Shown: positions 1 through 6,526 of the stretch, in pieces | Layout: each line of letters starts with the position of its first letter | Numbering within the stretch: position 1 is the first letter of the stretch | NCBI GenBank assembly: GCA_947303755.1 | Contig: CAMYZF010000045.1 | Coordinates: forward strand, 1-8,635 | Source of the DNA: an uncultured Erysipelotrichaceae bacterium | GTDB taxonomy: Bacteria > Bacillota_I > Bacilli_A > RFN20 > CAG-826 | Length of the DNA: 8,635 nt | Direction: 5' to 3' | Program-made: the position numbers and the translations under genes | The notes under the pieces: generated by a model | Seen by the model: the letters and a program-made list of their open reading frames with translations, nothing else | Told to the model about the DNA's origin: nothing | Databases searched by the model: none

Positions 1-221
1 GAATCGTTGAAAATATGGCCTATATCAAATGTCCAAAATGTGATGAAAAAATCCGTTTGTTTGGAAGTGATAAATCAAAAGAAAAGATTGAAGAAAGTGG
101 CTATAAGGTACTCGCCGAATTACCTCTTGATCCTGCCTTATCTAAACTAGTGGATTCCGGTAACATCGAAGACTATGAAACTAAAGATTTGGATGAATTG
201 ATTAAGATTATTGAAAAATAA
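1..221 (+). CDS. Mrp/ApbC/NBP35-family P-loop ATPase, C-terminal fragment (5' end outside window)
   Basis: This is the C-terminal part of a probable iron-sulfur carrier ATPase of the Mrp/ApbC family, cytoplasmic proteins that bind and transfer Fe-S clusters. The frame is open from the first base. It reads (G)IVENMAYIKCPKCDEK, which matches the family signature GIVENM followed by a CPxC motif whose cysteines hold the bridging cluster at the dimer interface. Further on, the segment LAELPLDPALSKLVDSGNIE matches the conserved switch-like region (LxxLPxDPxLxxxxDxG) near the end of these proteins. The ATG at 15 is the internal Met of the GIVENM motif and not a start, so the gene begins upstream of the window. 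The Walker A motif is therefore not visible. The gene ends in TAA and is followed at once by a terminator, so it is not cotranscribed with the nuclease gene. Confidence 0.85.
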   Translation, partial: IVENMAYIKCPKCDEKIRLFGSDKSKEKIEESGYKVLAELPLDPALSKLVDSGNIEDYETKDLDELIKIIEK

Positions 222-222
222 T

Positions 223-247
223 AAGTGGGCTATAGAGCTCACTTTTT
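223..247 (+). terminator. Intrinsic terminator after the Mrp-family gene
   Basis: A hairpin starts one base after the stop codon. The arm AAGTGGGCT pairs with AGCTCACTT (one G-U wobble) around the loop ATAG and runs into a TTTTT tract. This isolates the Mrp-like gene from the downstream nuclease. Confidence 0.8.
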
Positions 248-271
248 AAATGTTATTTTAAAAATTAGCAG

Positions 272-277
272 TATAAT
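272..277 (+). promoter_or_regulatory. -10 box of a predicted leaderless promoter for the nuclease gene
   Basis: A perfect TATAAT ends exactly 6 nt before the ATG at 284, so the expected transcription start is the A of the start codon. There is no purine-rich Shine-Dalgarno sequence between the terminator and the ATG. No good -35 hexamer is visible at 16-18 bp spacing. That keeps confidence moderate, and the AT-rich context could produce a chance match. Confidence 0.5.
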
Positions 278-283
278 AAGATT

Positions 284-1333
284 ATGAGAAAATCTCTAAT
301 TGTTACATCATTATCATTATTCGCTCTTCTTATTGCTAGTTGCACGACAAGCACTCCTAGCAAGAAGAAAAGAAGCAGCGGCGGTTTAACTTCGAACACT
401 ACAGTCACTAGTAGCAGTGAAGATGATTCATCCGCCACCAAGTCTTCTGGCGGCGGTACCACTCAGTCTAGCAGCGGTACAACCACTTCTTCGACTACAG
501 GGCAAACAACCACTTCCTCTGGTGGTGGAGATATTGGCTTCCCAACTTATCCAAACCATGATGGTGATACATATTATAGTTCGATTGATTCCACTGAAAG
601 TGGAAACACACTTTTAACTGCTTTAAGAACTCTTAATTTAAGCAGAAGACAATCGACAGTCGGTTATTCTTCAATGGGAACTTCTCCATCTGGTCAATTT
701 AAATATACCGACTACGATCCTTCTTCCACAGTTAAATACGATATCAACGGTCAACCATACGGCACTAGAATTTCAAGCTTCTATACATATACATCCGCGA
801 CCAGTTGGAACCGTGAACATGTTTGGCCAAATAGTCATGGCGGTGGTAAAAAAGGTACTGCTGGTTCTCCATATCCAGACCAAGATATTCATATGCCTCG
901 ACCCACTATTTCAAGCGAGAATTCGAATCGTGGAAATTCATACTTTGTTGAAGGAATGTGCCATACAGCTAATGGCTGGGATCCAGTCACCGCTGGATAT
1001 AATGCAAATTCTCGTGGAGAAGCAGCTAGAATTACATTCTATTGTGTACTTGTTAACTCTAAATTAACAATTGGACCATTCAATATAAACACCGAGCTTA
1101 CCGGCACTGATCCAGTCACCGGACAAGCCTACAAAAAAGGCTGCACAATGGGAAATATCGAAACACTTTTGAAGTGGAATCGTGATTATGCGGTTACTGA
1201 CCGTGAAAAAAATAGAAACGAAGGCGCTGAATACCTCCAAGGCAATAGAAACGCTTTCGTTGATCATCCAGAATATGCTTGTAAGATTTGGGGTGGAGTG
1301 AACTCTACAACCAGAAGCATATGTGGCATGTAA
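284..1333 (+). CDS. Lipoprotein endonuclease I (EndA/NucM family)
   Basis: This is a probable surface-anchored, sugar-non-specific DNA/RNA endonuclease of the Endonuclease_1 (His-Me finger) family. Residues 1-20 form a lipoprotein signal with lipobox LIASC (lipidated Cys20). Residues 21-85 are a Ser/Thr/Gly-rich tether. The catalytic part shows NREHVWPNS at 176-184 (His179 is the probable general base), DIHMPRPT at 201-208, NSNRGNS at 214-220 (probable metal-ligand Asn), RGEAAR at 244-249, and the typical C-terminal block LLKWNRDYAVT then QGNRNAFVDHPE at 319-330. The domain looks complete. The likely role is degradation of extracellular nucleic acid for nutrients or in competition. It probably starts at 284: the signal peptide begins there and a -10 box sits at leaderless spacing. 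A lipoprotein protease with a similar tether lies just beyond rpmG-secE-nusG. The exact substrate preference cannot be read from sequence. Confidence 0.88.
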   Translation: MRKSLIVTSLSLFALLIASCTTSTPSKKKRSSGGLTSNTTVTSSSEDDSSATKSSGGGTTQSSSGTTTSSTTGQTTTSSGGGDIGFPTYPNHDGDTYYSSIDSTESGNTLLTALRTLNLSRRQSTVGYSSMGTSPSGQFKYTDYDPSSTVKYDINGQPYGTRISSFYTYTSATSWNREHVWPNSHGGGKKGTAGSPYPDQDIHMPRPTISSENSNRGNSYFVEGMCHTANGWDPVTAGYNANSRGEAARITFYCVLVNSKLTIGPFNINTELTGTDPVTGQAYKKGCTMGNIETLLKWNRDYAVTDREKNRNEGAEYLQGNRNAFVDHPEYACKIWGGVNSTTRSICGM

Positions 1334-1353
1334 GTCAATTTATATTTGACTTT
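1332..1353 (+). terminator. Weak terminator-like hairpin after the nuclease gene
   Basis: AAGTCAA (1332-1338) pairs perfectly with TTGACTT (1346-1352) around a 7-nt loop and overlaps the nuclease stop codon. Only three T residues follow, so termination is likely inefficient. The right arm also contains the TTGACT used as the -35 candidate for the next operon. Confidence 0.4.
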
Positions 1354-1375
1354 GAATAATTGTTGGAGATACAAT
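1346..1375 (+). promoter_or_regulatory. Candidate sigma-A promoter of rpmG-secE-nusG
   Basis: TTGACT (1346-1351), an 18-bp spacer and TACAAT (1370-1375) form a reasonable vegetative promoter. The predicted start near 1382 gives a leader of about 27 nt that contains the rpmG ribosome binding site AGGA (1396-1399). Confidence 0.55.
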
Positions 1376-1408
1376 ACTTCCACAAGATGTTAAATAGGAT
1401 AACGAATC

Positions 1409-1555
1409 ATGAGAAAGAAAGTTATTTTAATTTGCCCCGAATGTCTGTCTAGAAATTACACGACCACTAAAAAAGACGGGGCGACAGAGCGTCTTGAATT
1501 AATGAAGTATTGCCCACATTGCAATAAACAAACATTACACAAAGAAAGCAAATAG
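1409..1555 (+). CDS. rpmG: 50S ribosomal protein L33 (zinc-binding form)
   Basis: A 48-residue protein of the large ribosomal subunit, near the E site. It begins MRKKVILICPEC and has the L33 pattern with two zinc-ligand pairs, CPEC at residues 9-12 and CPHC at 35-38, with NYTTTKK between them and the LELMKYCP segment before the second pair. This is the C+ (zinc-containing) type; some Firmicutes also carry C- paralogues that lack these cysteines. An AGGA ribosome binding site lies 9 nt before the ATG. The stop TAG is followed 12 nt later by secE, and the secE ribosome binding site overlaps the end of this gene. The order rpmG-secE-nusG is the usual one in Firmicutes, which supports the call despite the small size. 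Confidence 0.93.
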   Translation: MRKKVILICPECLSRNYTTTKKDGATERLELMKYCPHCNKQTLHKESK

Positions 1556-1567
1556 GAGAGATTATTT

Positions 1568-1828
1568 ATGGGAGTCAAAAAATACACTCAAGAAGTAATC
1601 AAAGAAGGCAAACGAGTTCGTTGGCCGAAGAAAGAAGTCTTTTTTCCTGCTTTATTAACCGTTATCGTTATTTGTGTTTTTGCAGCGTTAGTCCTCTCTT
1701 TAGAAGACTTTGTCGCTGGTAAGATTATCAATACGATTAAAGATTGGTTTAGCGGTCTTAAACCTGCTGAAAGTTCTTCTTCATCTGAAGAAGTAGTCGC
1801 GGCTATTAGAGCATTTTTCATCAAATAA
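1568..1828 (+). CDS. secE: Preprotein translocase subunit SecE
   Basis: A small membrane subunit that clamps SecY in the SecYEG protein-export channel. The N-terminal amphipathic helix carries the conserved EGKRVRWPKKE segment (residues 12-23), followed by a single transmembrane helix at about residues 24-45, the usual single-span architecture of Gram-positive SecE. At 86 residues it is longer than the common size of about 60. After the membrane helix and a second amphipathic stretch (about 49-63) comes a Ser/Glu-rich tail (KPAESSSSSEE, 65-75) and a final hydrophobic segment. The ribosome binding site GGAG at 1555-1558 overlaps the rpmG stop, and the nusG site AAGGAGA overlaps this stop. The three genes are therefore tightly packed and probably translationally linked. 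Confidence 0.92.
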   Translation: MGVKKYTQEVIKEGKRVRWPKKEVFFPALLTVIVICVFAALVLSLEDFVAGKIINTIKDWFSGLKPAESSSSSEEVVAAIRAFFIK

Positions 1829-1839
1829 GGAGATAAACC

Positions 1840-2391
1840 ATGGCAGAATTAGGTGATAAACATTGGTATATTGTTACGACTTATTCTCAACATGAAAACA
1901 AAGTCGCAGATAACCTTCGTAAACGTATCAAAACTTTAAATCTTGAAGACTACATCTTTGATGTCTTAGTCGCCGAACAAGAAGTTCCAGTTATGAAAGA
2001 TGGACTTCCAACCGGCAAAACAAAGATGAAAAATCTTTTCCCTGGAAATATCTTCGTGGAAATGATCATGACAGACAAAGTCTGGTATGACGTTAGAAAC
2101 ACTCCGGGTGTCACAGGTATTGCTGGATCAGCTGGTGGAGGACAAAAACCAACCCCAGTTTCTAAAGAAGAAATCGAACCAGTTCTTAAAAGAATGGGTA
2201 AGGTCGATATCTCCATGTATGATAACTACAACGTTGGAGACAGCGTCCGCATCATCAAAGGAACCCTTGAAGGTACCGAAGGTAAGATTCTCTCCATCGA
2301 TAAAGAAACCGGCGCTTGTAGAGTTGAAACAGTCTTCTTCGGAAGAGCCACTCCGGTGGATGTCGATTTCTCTGATATCGAAAGAATCTAA
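1840..2391 (+). CDS. nusG: Transcription termination/antitermination factor NusG
   Basis: A 183-residue RNA polymerase-associated elongation factor. The N-terminal NGN domain, which binds the clamp region of polymerase, is clear: KHWYIVTTYSQHENKVADNL at 7-26, LFPGNIFVEM at 66-75 and WYDVRNTPGVTGI at 82-94. After a linker, the C-terminal KOW domain starts at NVGDSVRIIKG (131-141) and runs to about 160. In other bacteria this domain contacts Rho or ribosomal protein S10. The ribosome binding site AAGGAGA (1827-1833) is strong and correctly spaced for the ATG at 1840. The gene is followed by a terminator instead of rplK-rplA, which often lie directly downstream of nusG in related bacteria. Confidence 0.95.
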   Translation: MAELGDKHWYIVTTYSQHENKVADNLRKRIKTLNLEDYIFDVLVAEQEVPVMKDGLPTGKTKMKNLFPGNIFVEMIMTDKVWYDVRNTPGVTGIAGSAGGGQKPTPVSKEEIEPVLKRMGKVDISMYDNYNVGDSVRIIKGTLEGTEGKILSIDKETGACRVETVFFGRATPVDVDFSDIERI

Positions 2392-2408
2392 CAAAATATT
2401 TCTAAGAT

Positions 2409-2439
2409 AAGCAGGATTTAATGCCTGCTTTTCTTTTTT
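2409..2439 (+). terminator. Intrinsic terminator after nusG
   Basis: AAGCAGG (2409-2415) pairs with CCTGCTT (2424-2430) around an 8-nt loop and is followed by a T-rich tract (TTTT C TTTTTT). It ends the rpmG-secE-nusG transcript just 5 bp before the -10-like box of the protease gene. Confidence 0.8.
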
Positions 2440-2443
2440 GTCG

Positions 2444-2449
2444 TAAAAT
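2444..2449 (+). promoter_or_regulatory. -10 box of a predicted leaderless promoter for the protease gene
   Basis: TAAAAT ends exactly 6 nt before the ATG at 2456, so transcription is expected to start at the A of the start codon. The only purine run is GAAG at 2451-2454, one base from the ATG and too close to act as a Shine-Dalgarno site. The -35 region would fall inside the nusG terminator stem and shows no clear consensus. Confidence 0.45.
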
Positions 2450-2455
2450 AGAAGT

Positions 2456-4309
2456 ATGAAAAAGGGTTTGATTTTATTTCCTTTGATCGCTCTACTTGTT
2501 AGTGGTTGTAATTTAACAACTCCTAAAAAGTCTTCAAAGAAGAGTAGTGGGGCTATAACCACTCAAACAACATCGCCCACCAACAGTAGTTCATCTTCTG
2601 GTTCAGGCATACCTTCTGGTGATGTTTATCCAACCAAGATTAGTCTTCCTGAAAGTAAAACCTTATCCATTAGTGAAGAAGCTGTTTTAGAGCTCACTTA
2701 TTATCCTGAGAACACAACAGTTAAAAACGTGACATGTTCGACATCTGATTCTTCGGTTTGTATTTGTGTTAGCGGTGTTGATGGCATACATATAACCGCA
2801 AGGGGTGAAGGCTCGGCAACAATTAGCGCTGAAGCAGAAGGAGCAAACGGTACAACTTTATCAGCTTCGTGCCAAGTAAGCGTCAATTTTGGTAAAACCA
2901 AACTTCAATATACTTATGACGACTATATTTCCAATCATTATTATGATTTTGATAATTGTCCTCTAGAAGGTTCTCCGAAAATTCTCATCATTCCAGTTTG
3001 GTTTAATGATTCCGATACATTCATTACAAACAAAAACAATGTTAGAAGCGATATTGAAGCAACGTACCTAGGCAGCAATGAACAAACTGGTTGGCGAAGC
3101 GTCAAAACTTTTTACGAAGAAGAATCGCTTGGGAAATTAACTATAGATGGAGTGGTTACCGATTGGTTTAATTATGATGAAAGCTATAAAACTGTCGGAA
3201 ATGCAAATTATGGACAAAATTATACAGTAGACATTTTGTCTAAAGGTGTGGATTGGTTCTTTGAAAATAATCCATCATATTCTAAAAGTGATTTCGATAC
3301 GAATCATGATGGCTATTTAGATGGAGTGCTAATTATTTATGCCGCTCCAGAATATGATTCATTGAATAATGAAAGCTATAAAAACCTTTGGGCGTATTGC
3401 TCATGGTTAATGCAAGAAAAAGGAACGCTTTCTAATCCAAATCCAAATGTTTTCTTCTGGGCTTCGTATGATTTCATATACGGAAGCAATGCTTTATCTA
3501 GAACTGGAAAATCTAATTACAGTCGTGGAGACACTTCGAATTGTAGCTTAGACGCTCACTGTTTCACTCATGAAATGGGTCATGTTTTAGGTCTACAAGA
3601 TTACTATGATTATTCGAGTTATGGTTATTCACCTGCTGGTGGCTTTACAATGCAAGATCATAACGTTGGTGGTCATGATCCATATTCTGTTATGGCTTAT
3701 GGTTGGGCCAACCCATATATTCCAACTTCATCAATGAGTATCACCATAGGTGATTTCCAAAAAACTCACGATGTTATCCTTTTAGCGAACCATTCGGTTA
3801 ATTCACCATTTGATGAATATATTTTGATAGATTTATACACTCCAACAGGCTTGAATGAATTCGATTCTTTCAATCAATATCGTGGCTATTATCCTCAAGG
3901 TCCAAACGAAGTTGGTTTAAGAGTGTGGCATATCGACGCAAGACTCACTTATCCTAGTGGTGGTGGTTGGTCATATAATTTCACGACCAATCCTAATAAA
4001 GGAAGCGTTTATCATGCGATGTCAAACACCCATGGTGGCATGAATATCAATGGCACACCTATGGGAAGTGCGTATTATGATTATAATCTTGTCCAACTCA
4101 TTAGAAATAATGAATCAGAGTCGGTTACTCCATCTACGACATTTGCAGCTTCGCATCTATTTAAACAATCATCAACCTTCTCACTATCAAAATTTAATTC
4201 TCAATTTGTTAAAAACAATTTGATGAACGATGGAAAAGCTTTGGGTTGGTCTTTCTCGGTTACATCAATCTCAAACAATCAGGCAACAATTAGTTTAGTG
4301 AAAGAGTAA
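2456..4309 (+). CDS. Lipoprotein M6-family (immune inhibitor A-like) metalloprotease with Big-2-like domain
   Basis: A probable cell-surface zinc metalloprotease of 617 residues. Residues 1-18 are a lipoprotein signal with lipobox VSGC (Cys18). A Ser/Thr/Lys-rich tether reaches about residue 55. Residues about 58-144 look like a bacterial Ig-like (Big-2) domain, ending in GEGSATISAEAEG...SCQVSV. The peptidase part follows. DTNHDGYLDG at 281-290 is the Asp-rich block typical of M6 enzymes. HEMGHVLGLQD at 372-382 gives the extended zinc motif HExxHxxGxxD, with Glu373 catalytic and His372, His376 and Asp382 as likely ligands. VMAYGW at 412-417 matches the Met-turn region. EYILIDLYTPTGLNEFD and GLRVWHIDARL further on are also M6-like. 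All expected catalytic residues are present. The cleaved substrate is unknown; host or dietary protein is a reasonable guess. Confidence 0.87.
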   Translation: MKKGLILFPLIALLVSGCNLTTPKKSSKKSSGAITTQTTSPTNSSSSSGSGIPSGDVYPTKISLPESKTLSISEEAVLELTYYPENTTVKNVTCSTSDSSVCICVSGVDGIHITARGEGSATISAEAEGANGTTLSASCQVSVNFGKTKLQYTYDDYISNHYYDFDNCPLEGSPKILIIPVWFNDSDTFITNKNNVRSDIEATYLGSNEQTGWRSVKTFYEEESLGKLTIDGVVTDWFNYDESYKTVGNANYGQNYTVDILSKGVDWFFENNPSYSKSDFDTNHDGYLDGVLIIYAAPEYDSLNNESYKNLWAYCSWLMQEKGTLSNPNPNVFFWASYDFIYGSNALSRTGKSNYSRGDTSNCSLDAHCFTHEMGHVLGLQDYYDYSSYGYSPAGGFTMQDHNVGGHDPYSVMAYGWANPYIPTSSMSITIGDFQKTHDVILLANHSVNSPFDEYILIDLYTPTGLNEFDSFNQYRGYYPQGPNEVGLRVWHIDARLTYPSGGGWSYNFTTNPNKGSVYHAMSNTHGGMNINGTPMGSAYYDYNLVQLIRNNESESVTPSTTFAASHLFKQSSTFSLSKFNSQFVKNNLMNDGKALGWSFSVTSISNNQATISLVKE

Positions 4310-4329
4310 AACCATTACTTATCAAGATG

Positions 4330-4356
4330 AGCCAACAACCAGTTGGCTTTTCTTTT
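4330..4356 (+). terminator. Intrinsic terminator after the protease gene
   Basis: AGCCAAC (4330-4336) pairs perfectly with GTTGGCT (4342-4348) around a 5-nt loop and is followed by TTTTCTTTT. It separates the protease transcript from the LRR protein gene. Confidence 0.85.
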
Positions 4357-4382
4357 AGCAGTCATAAGCACTAAGTGCTTGC
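4356..4382 (+). repeat. Copy 1 of bipartite intergenic motif TAGCAGTC-N10-AGTGCTTGC
   Basis: The same 8-base and 9-base blocks, 10 bases apart, recur at 6527-6553. Both copies sit just after the terminator of the preceding gene and about 100 bp before the next start codon. In this copy AAGCAC (4366-4371) can pair with GTGCTT (4375-4380). A pyrimidine-rich TTC repeat follows. Function is unknown. Confidence 0.55.
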
Positions 4383-4395
4383 TTCTTCTTCTTCT

Positions 4396-4424
4396 TTGTA
4401 TGATTAAAGCAATGTTTTTATAAA
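4396..4424 (+). promoter_or_regulatory. Weak candidate promoter of the LRR protein gene
   Basis: TTGTAT (4396-4401), 17 bp and TATAAA (4419-4424) give an acceptable but weak promoter. TATGAT at 4399-4404 is an alternative -10 box whose -35 would fall in the bipartite motif. The gene itself has a strong ribosome binding site, unlike the predicted leaderless genes. Confidence 0.3.
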
Positions 4425-4489
4425 AACAAGCGCACCTGATTCGAAGAAGTGCATTTGTTAATAATGAAAATGTTAGAAAGGAGAAGAAA

Positions 4490-6466
4490 ATGAAAAAGAA
4501 AATTTTGGTTTTAATGGGAACATGCAGCTTAACTTTAGGCGCTGTTGCTTTTGCTTCTATAGCATTCGCTAAGTCAAACAAAGAACCCGAAACAATTAAA
4601 GCTGGCATCGCAGATTATACTTTAACGATTACTGACCCAATTTATGAAGCCATCGGTGAAGAAGCTAGTGGCCTTGCCAATAAAGTTGTCAAAACCACTT
4701 TAGGTAACGATGTCAAACTTGAATATAACAAGTTATATGGATATCAACCTGGTTATTATTCAACCTATCCTACCGGTGTTAACTGTATGAAGAACGATTC
4801 TTATATAGCTATCGTTGGCAATAGCGAAGGAAACGGTGTTGCTGGTATTAGTTCTATTACTCTTGAAACCGATAACGACACTTACAGTGGAACACATGAT
4901 CTCGTTGTTTATTATGGTTGGGATGATGGAGATTATATTCTTTCTCAGAAGAAAGAAACAAGTGATTACTTTAATACTTTTACGTTCAATTTCGAAGGCG
5001 CTCTTCCATCTTTTGCAAAAATCTTTTTTGATAGTAGCCATCCAGATAGCCGTGTTGGTATTCATGAAATCACAATTGAATACGAATGTGTTCAATATTC
5101 CAATCCATACCACGTTGAAGGTGATTTTGGTTACAAAGTTTATAGCGATCACGCTACAGCTTCCTTCTACAGAGGAACAAGCGCTAATTTAGTAATTCCT
5201 TCCACAATTGATGGAAAACCAGTCACAACAATTGAAGAGAACTTCATTTGTTCAAACATTGCCAAAGAAGATATCGAATCGGTTTCTTTGCCATCAAGTT
5301 TAACCACTATTGGGGCAAACGCTTTCAAAGGCGCACAGAAACTAGAAACAATTAATCTCGATAATGTTGAATACATTGGTGATTATGCTTTCTATTATGC
5401 TGAATCACTGGTAACAATCGATCTTTCTAACGCTGAACATATTGGTGATTATGCTTTCACTAACTGTACAGCATTAGAAGACATTGGATATTTTGATTCA
5501 ATTATAAGCATCGGCGAATATGCATTCTATTTAACTAACACACTGGATGATGATTTATCATTCCCAGCAACATTAACCTCTATTGGTGATGATGCTTTTA
5601 TGTATTCAGCTATCAAGAGTGTTACTATTGACGATGCTGCTGCTGCTTCAATTGGCGACGCCGCATTTAGATATTGTCAATATTTAACAAGTGTTTACAT
5701 TGGTGATAATGTCTATCGATGCGATGACTTTTTGTATGATGGTGTACTTGAATCGCTTGTTGTTGGCGTAAACAATACAACGTATTGTACAGTTGACAAC
5801 GTTCTTTATTATATTCAAAGTTCGAATAGCTGGATTGGCGTTAGAATGGCTCAAAATCGCCCTCAAACATCTTATGTAATGCCAGAAAAAGTTACATCTA
5901 TGTTCGGCTATTTTGCTTATGGATGTGGTACACTTGCAAGTTTAACTTTCAATGACCATGTTACTTCTACTGGCGATCGTTCTTTCCAAGGCTGTTTCAA
6001 TTTGACTTCAATCACCTTTGGTTCGTCAATCGAGGAAATTGGTTATTCGTTCGTGGGTTGTACCTCACTTACGAGCGTACATATTCCTGGCACTATTAAT
6101 CACATTACTCAAATGGCCTTCAATGGCTGTAGTGCTCTTGAAACAGTCATCATCGATGAAGGTGTAGAGAATATCGATAAACAAGCGTTTGGCTATTGTT
6201 CTTCATTAGAAACCGCTGTTATTCCATCAACTCTTACCGCAGCAGGTGATGATGGTGGTTGGGATGCCGATACTAGAGACATTTTTGATCATTGTACGGC
6301 TTTAACCAATGTCTTTACTAGATTGACTTCTGGCGGTTATTCAACAAGTCCAAGTGGTCCAATTTATGATGGATTCTACGGAACTCGTACCCTCAATAAT
6401 TACAGCGAATCCAGTGCTGCTGGATGCTGGCATTTTGATGGTTCTGGTAACCCAGTTCTCTGGTAA
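4490..6466 (+). CDS. Secreted BspA-type leucine-rich-repeat protein
   Basis: A 658-residue exported protein with a BspA/LRR_5-type repeat region. Residues 1-27 are a signal peptide ending AFA, a signal peptidase I site with no lipobox cysteine. Residues about 30-200 form a non-repetitive, aromatic- and beta-rich domain that I cannot assign. Residues about 205-610 contain many units of the form IGDYAFxxCxxLxxIxLSxxxxx, for example at 297, 319, 341, 365, 388, 516 and 562, typical of surface proteins of gut and oral bacteria that bind host proteins or other cells. There is no LPXTG motif and no C-terminal membrane segment; the protein ends in an aromatic, Gly-rich segment (GCWHFDGSGNPVLW). It may be released or held non-covalently. 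The AAAGGAG site (4477-4483), 6 nt before the ATG, fixes the start. Confidence 0.85.
   Translation: MKKKILVLMGTCSLTLGAVAFASIAFAKSNKEPETIKAGIADYTLTITDPIYEAIGEEASGLANKVVKTTLGNDVKLEYNKLYGYQPGYYSTYPTGVNCMKNDSYIAIVGNSEGNGVAGISSITLETDNDTYSGTHDLVVYYGWDDGDYILSQKKETSDYFNTFTFNFEGALPSFAKIFFDSSHPDSRVGIHEITIEYECVQYSNPYHVEGDFGYKVYSDHATASFYRGTSANLVIPSTIDGKPVTTIEENFICSNIAKEDIESVSLPSSLTTIGANAFKGAQKLETINLDNVEYIGDYAFYYAESLVTIDLSNAEHIGDYAFTNCTALEDIGYFDSIISIGEYAFYLTNTLDDDLSFPATLTSIGDDAFMYSAIKSVTIDDAAAASIGDAAFRYCQYLTSVYIGDNVYRCDDFLYDGVLESLVVGVNNTTYCTVDNVLYYIQSSNSWIGVRMAQNRPQTSYVMPEKVTSMFGYFAYGCGTLASLTFNDHVTSTGDRSFQGCFNLTSITFGSSIEEIGYSFVGCTSLTSVHIPGTINHITQMAFNGCSALETVIIDEGVENIDKQAFGYCSSLETAVIPSTLTAAGDDGGWDADTRDIFDHCTALTNVFTRLTSGGYSTSPSGPIYDGFYGTRTLNNYSESSAAGCWHFDGSGNPVLW
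5375..5458 (+). repeat. Tandem LRR unit duplication with exact 18-nt match
   Basis: ATTGGTGATTATGCTTTC occurs at 5375-5392 and again at 5441-5458, exactly 66 bp (22 codons, one repeat unit) apart, and encodes IGDYAF each time. Near-identity at the DNA level suggests a fairly recent internal duplication or gene conversion within the repeat array. Confidence 0.7.
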
Positions 6467-6467
6467 T

Positions 6468-6486
6468 TAAGATTTTATTAATCTTA
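6468..6486 (+). repeat. Short inverted repeat after the LRR gene
   Basis: TAAGATT (6468-6474) and AATCTTA (6480-6486) form a perfect 7-bp stem with loop TTATT. It lies between the stop codon and the stronger terminator and has no T tract. It may protect the 3' end or be incidental. Confidence 0.35.
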
Positions 6487-6487
6487 T

Positions 6488-6517
6488 GGTGATATCTCGA
6501 AAGGGATATCACCTTTT
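6488..6517 (+). terminator. Strong intrinsic terminator after the LRR gene
   Basis: GGTGATATCTC (6488-6498) pairs with GGGATATCACC (6503-6513), with one G-U pair, closing on a GAAA tetraloop. TTTTCTTT follows. This is an 11-bp stem with a stable GNRA loop. Confidence 0.88.
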
Positions 6518-6526
6518 CTTTATTCA

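Noticed and set aside
15..221. A stand-alone 68-residue CxxC protein beginning at the ATG at 15
   Set aside because: The frame is open to the window edge, and the residues before the ATG read (G)IVEN, which continues the Mrp-family signature. The ATG is internal to a longer gene.
2128..2562. Minus-strand reading frame of 144 codons opposite nusG and the protease start
   Set aside because: It lies antisense to well-supported coding sequence and a terminator, with no start signals and no recognisable protein pattern.
4383..4398. TTC repeat after motif copy 1 as a phase-variation tract
   Set aside because: It has only four to five short units in a non-coding region and is not clearly within a promoter spacer, so it is weaker evidence than the T14 tract.
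4315..4608. Minus-strand reading frame of 97 codons across the protease-LRR intergenic region
   Set aside because: It runs antisense through a terminator and the LRR signal peptide, has no ribosome binding site, and its composition (runs of Phe and Arg) reflects the complement of Lys-rich and TTC-repeat sequence.
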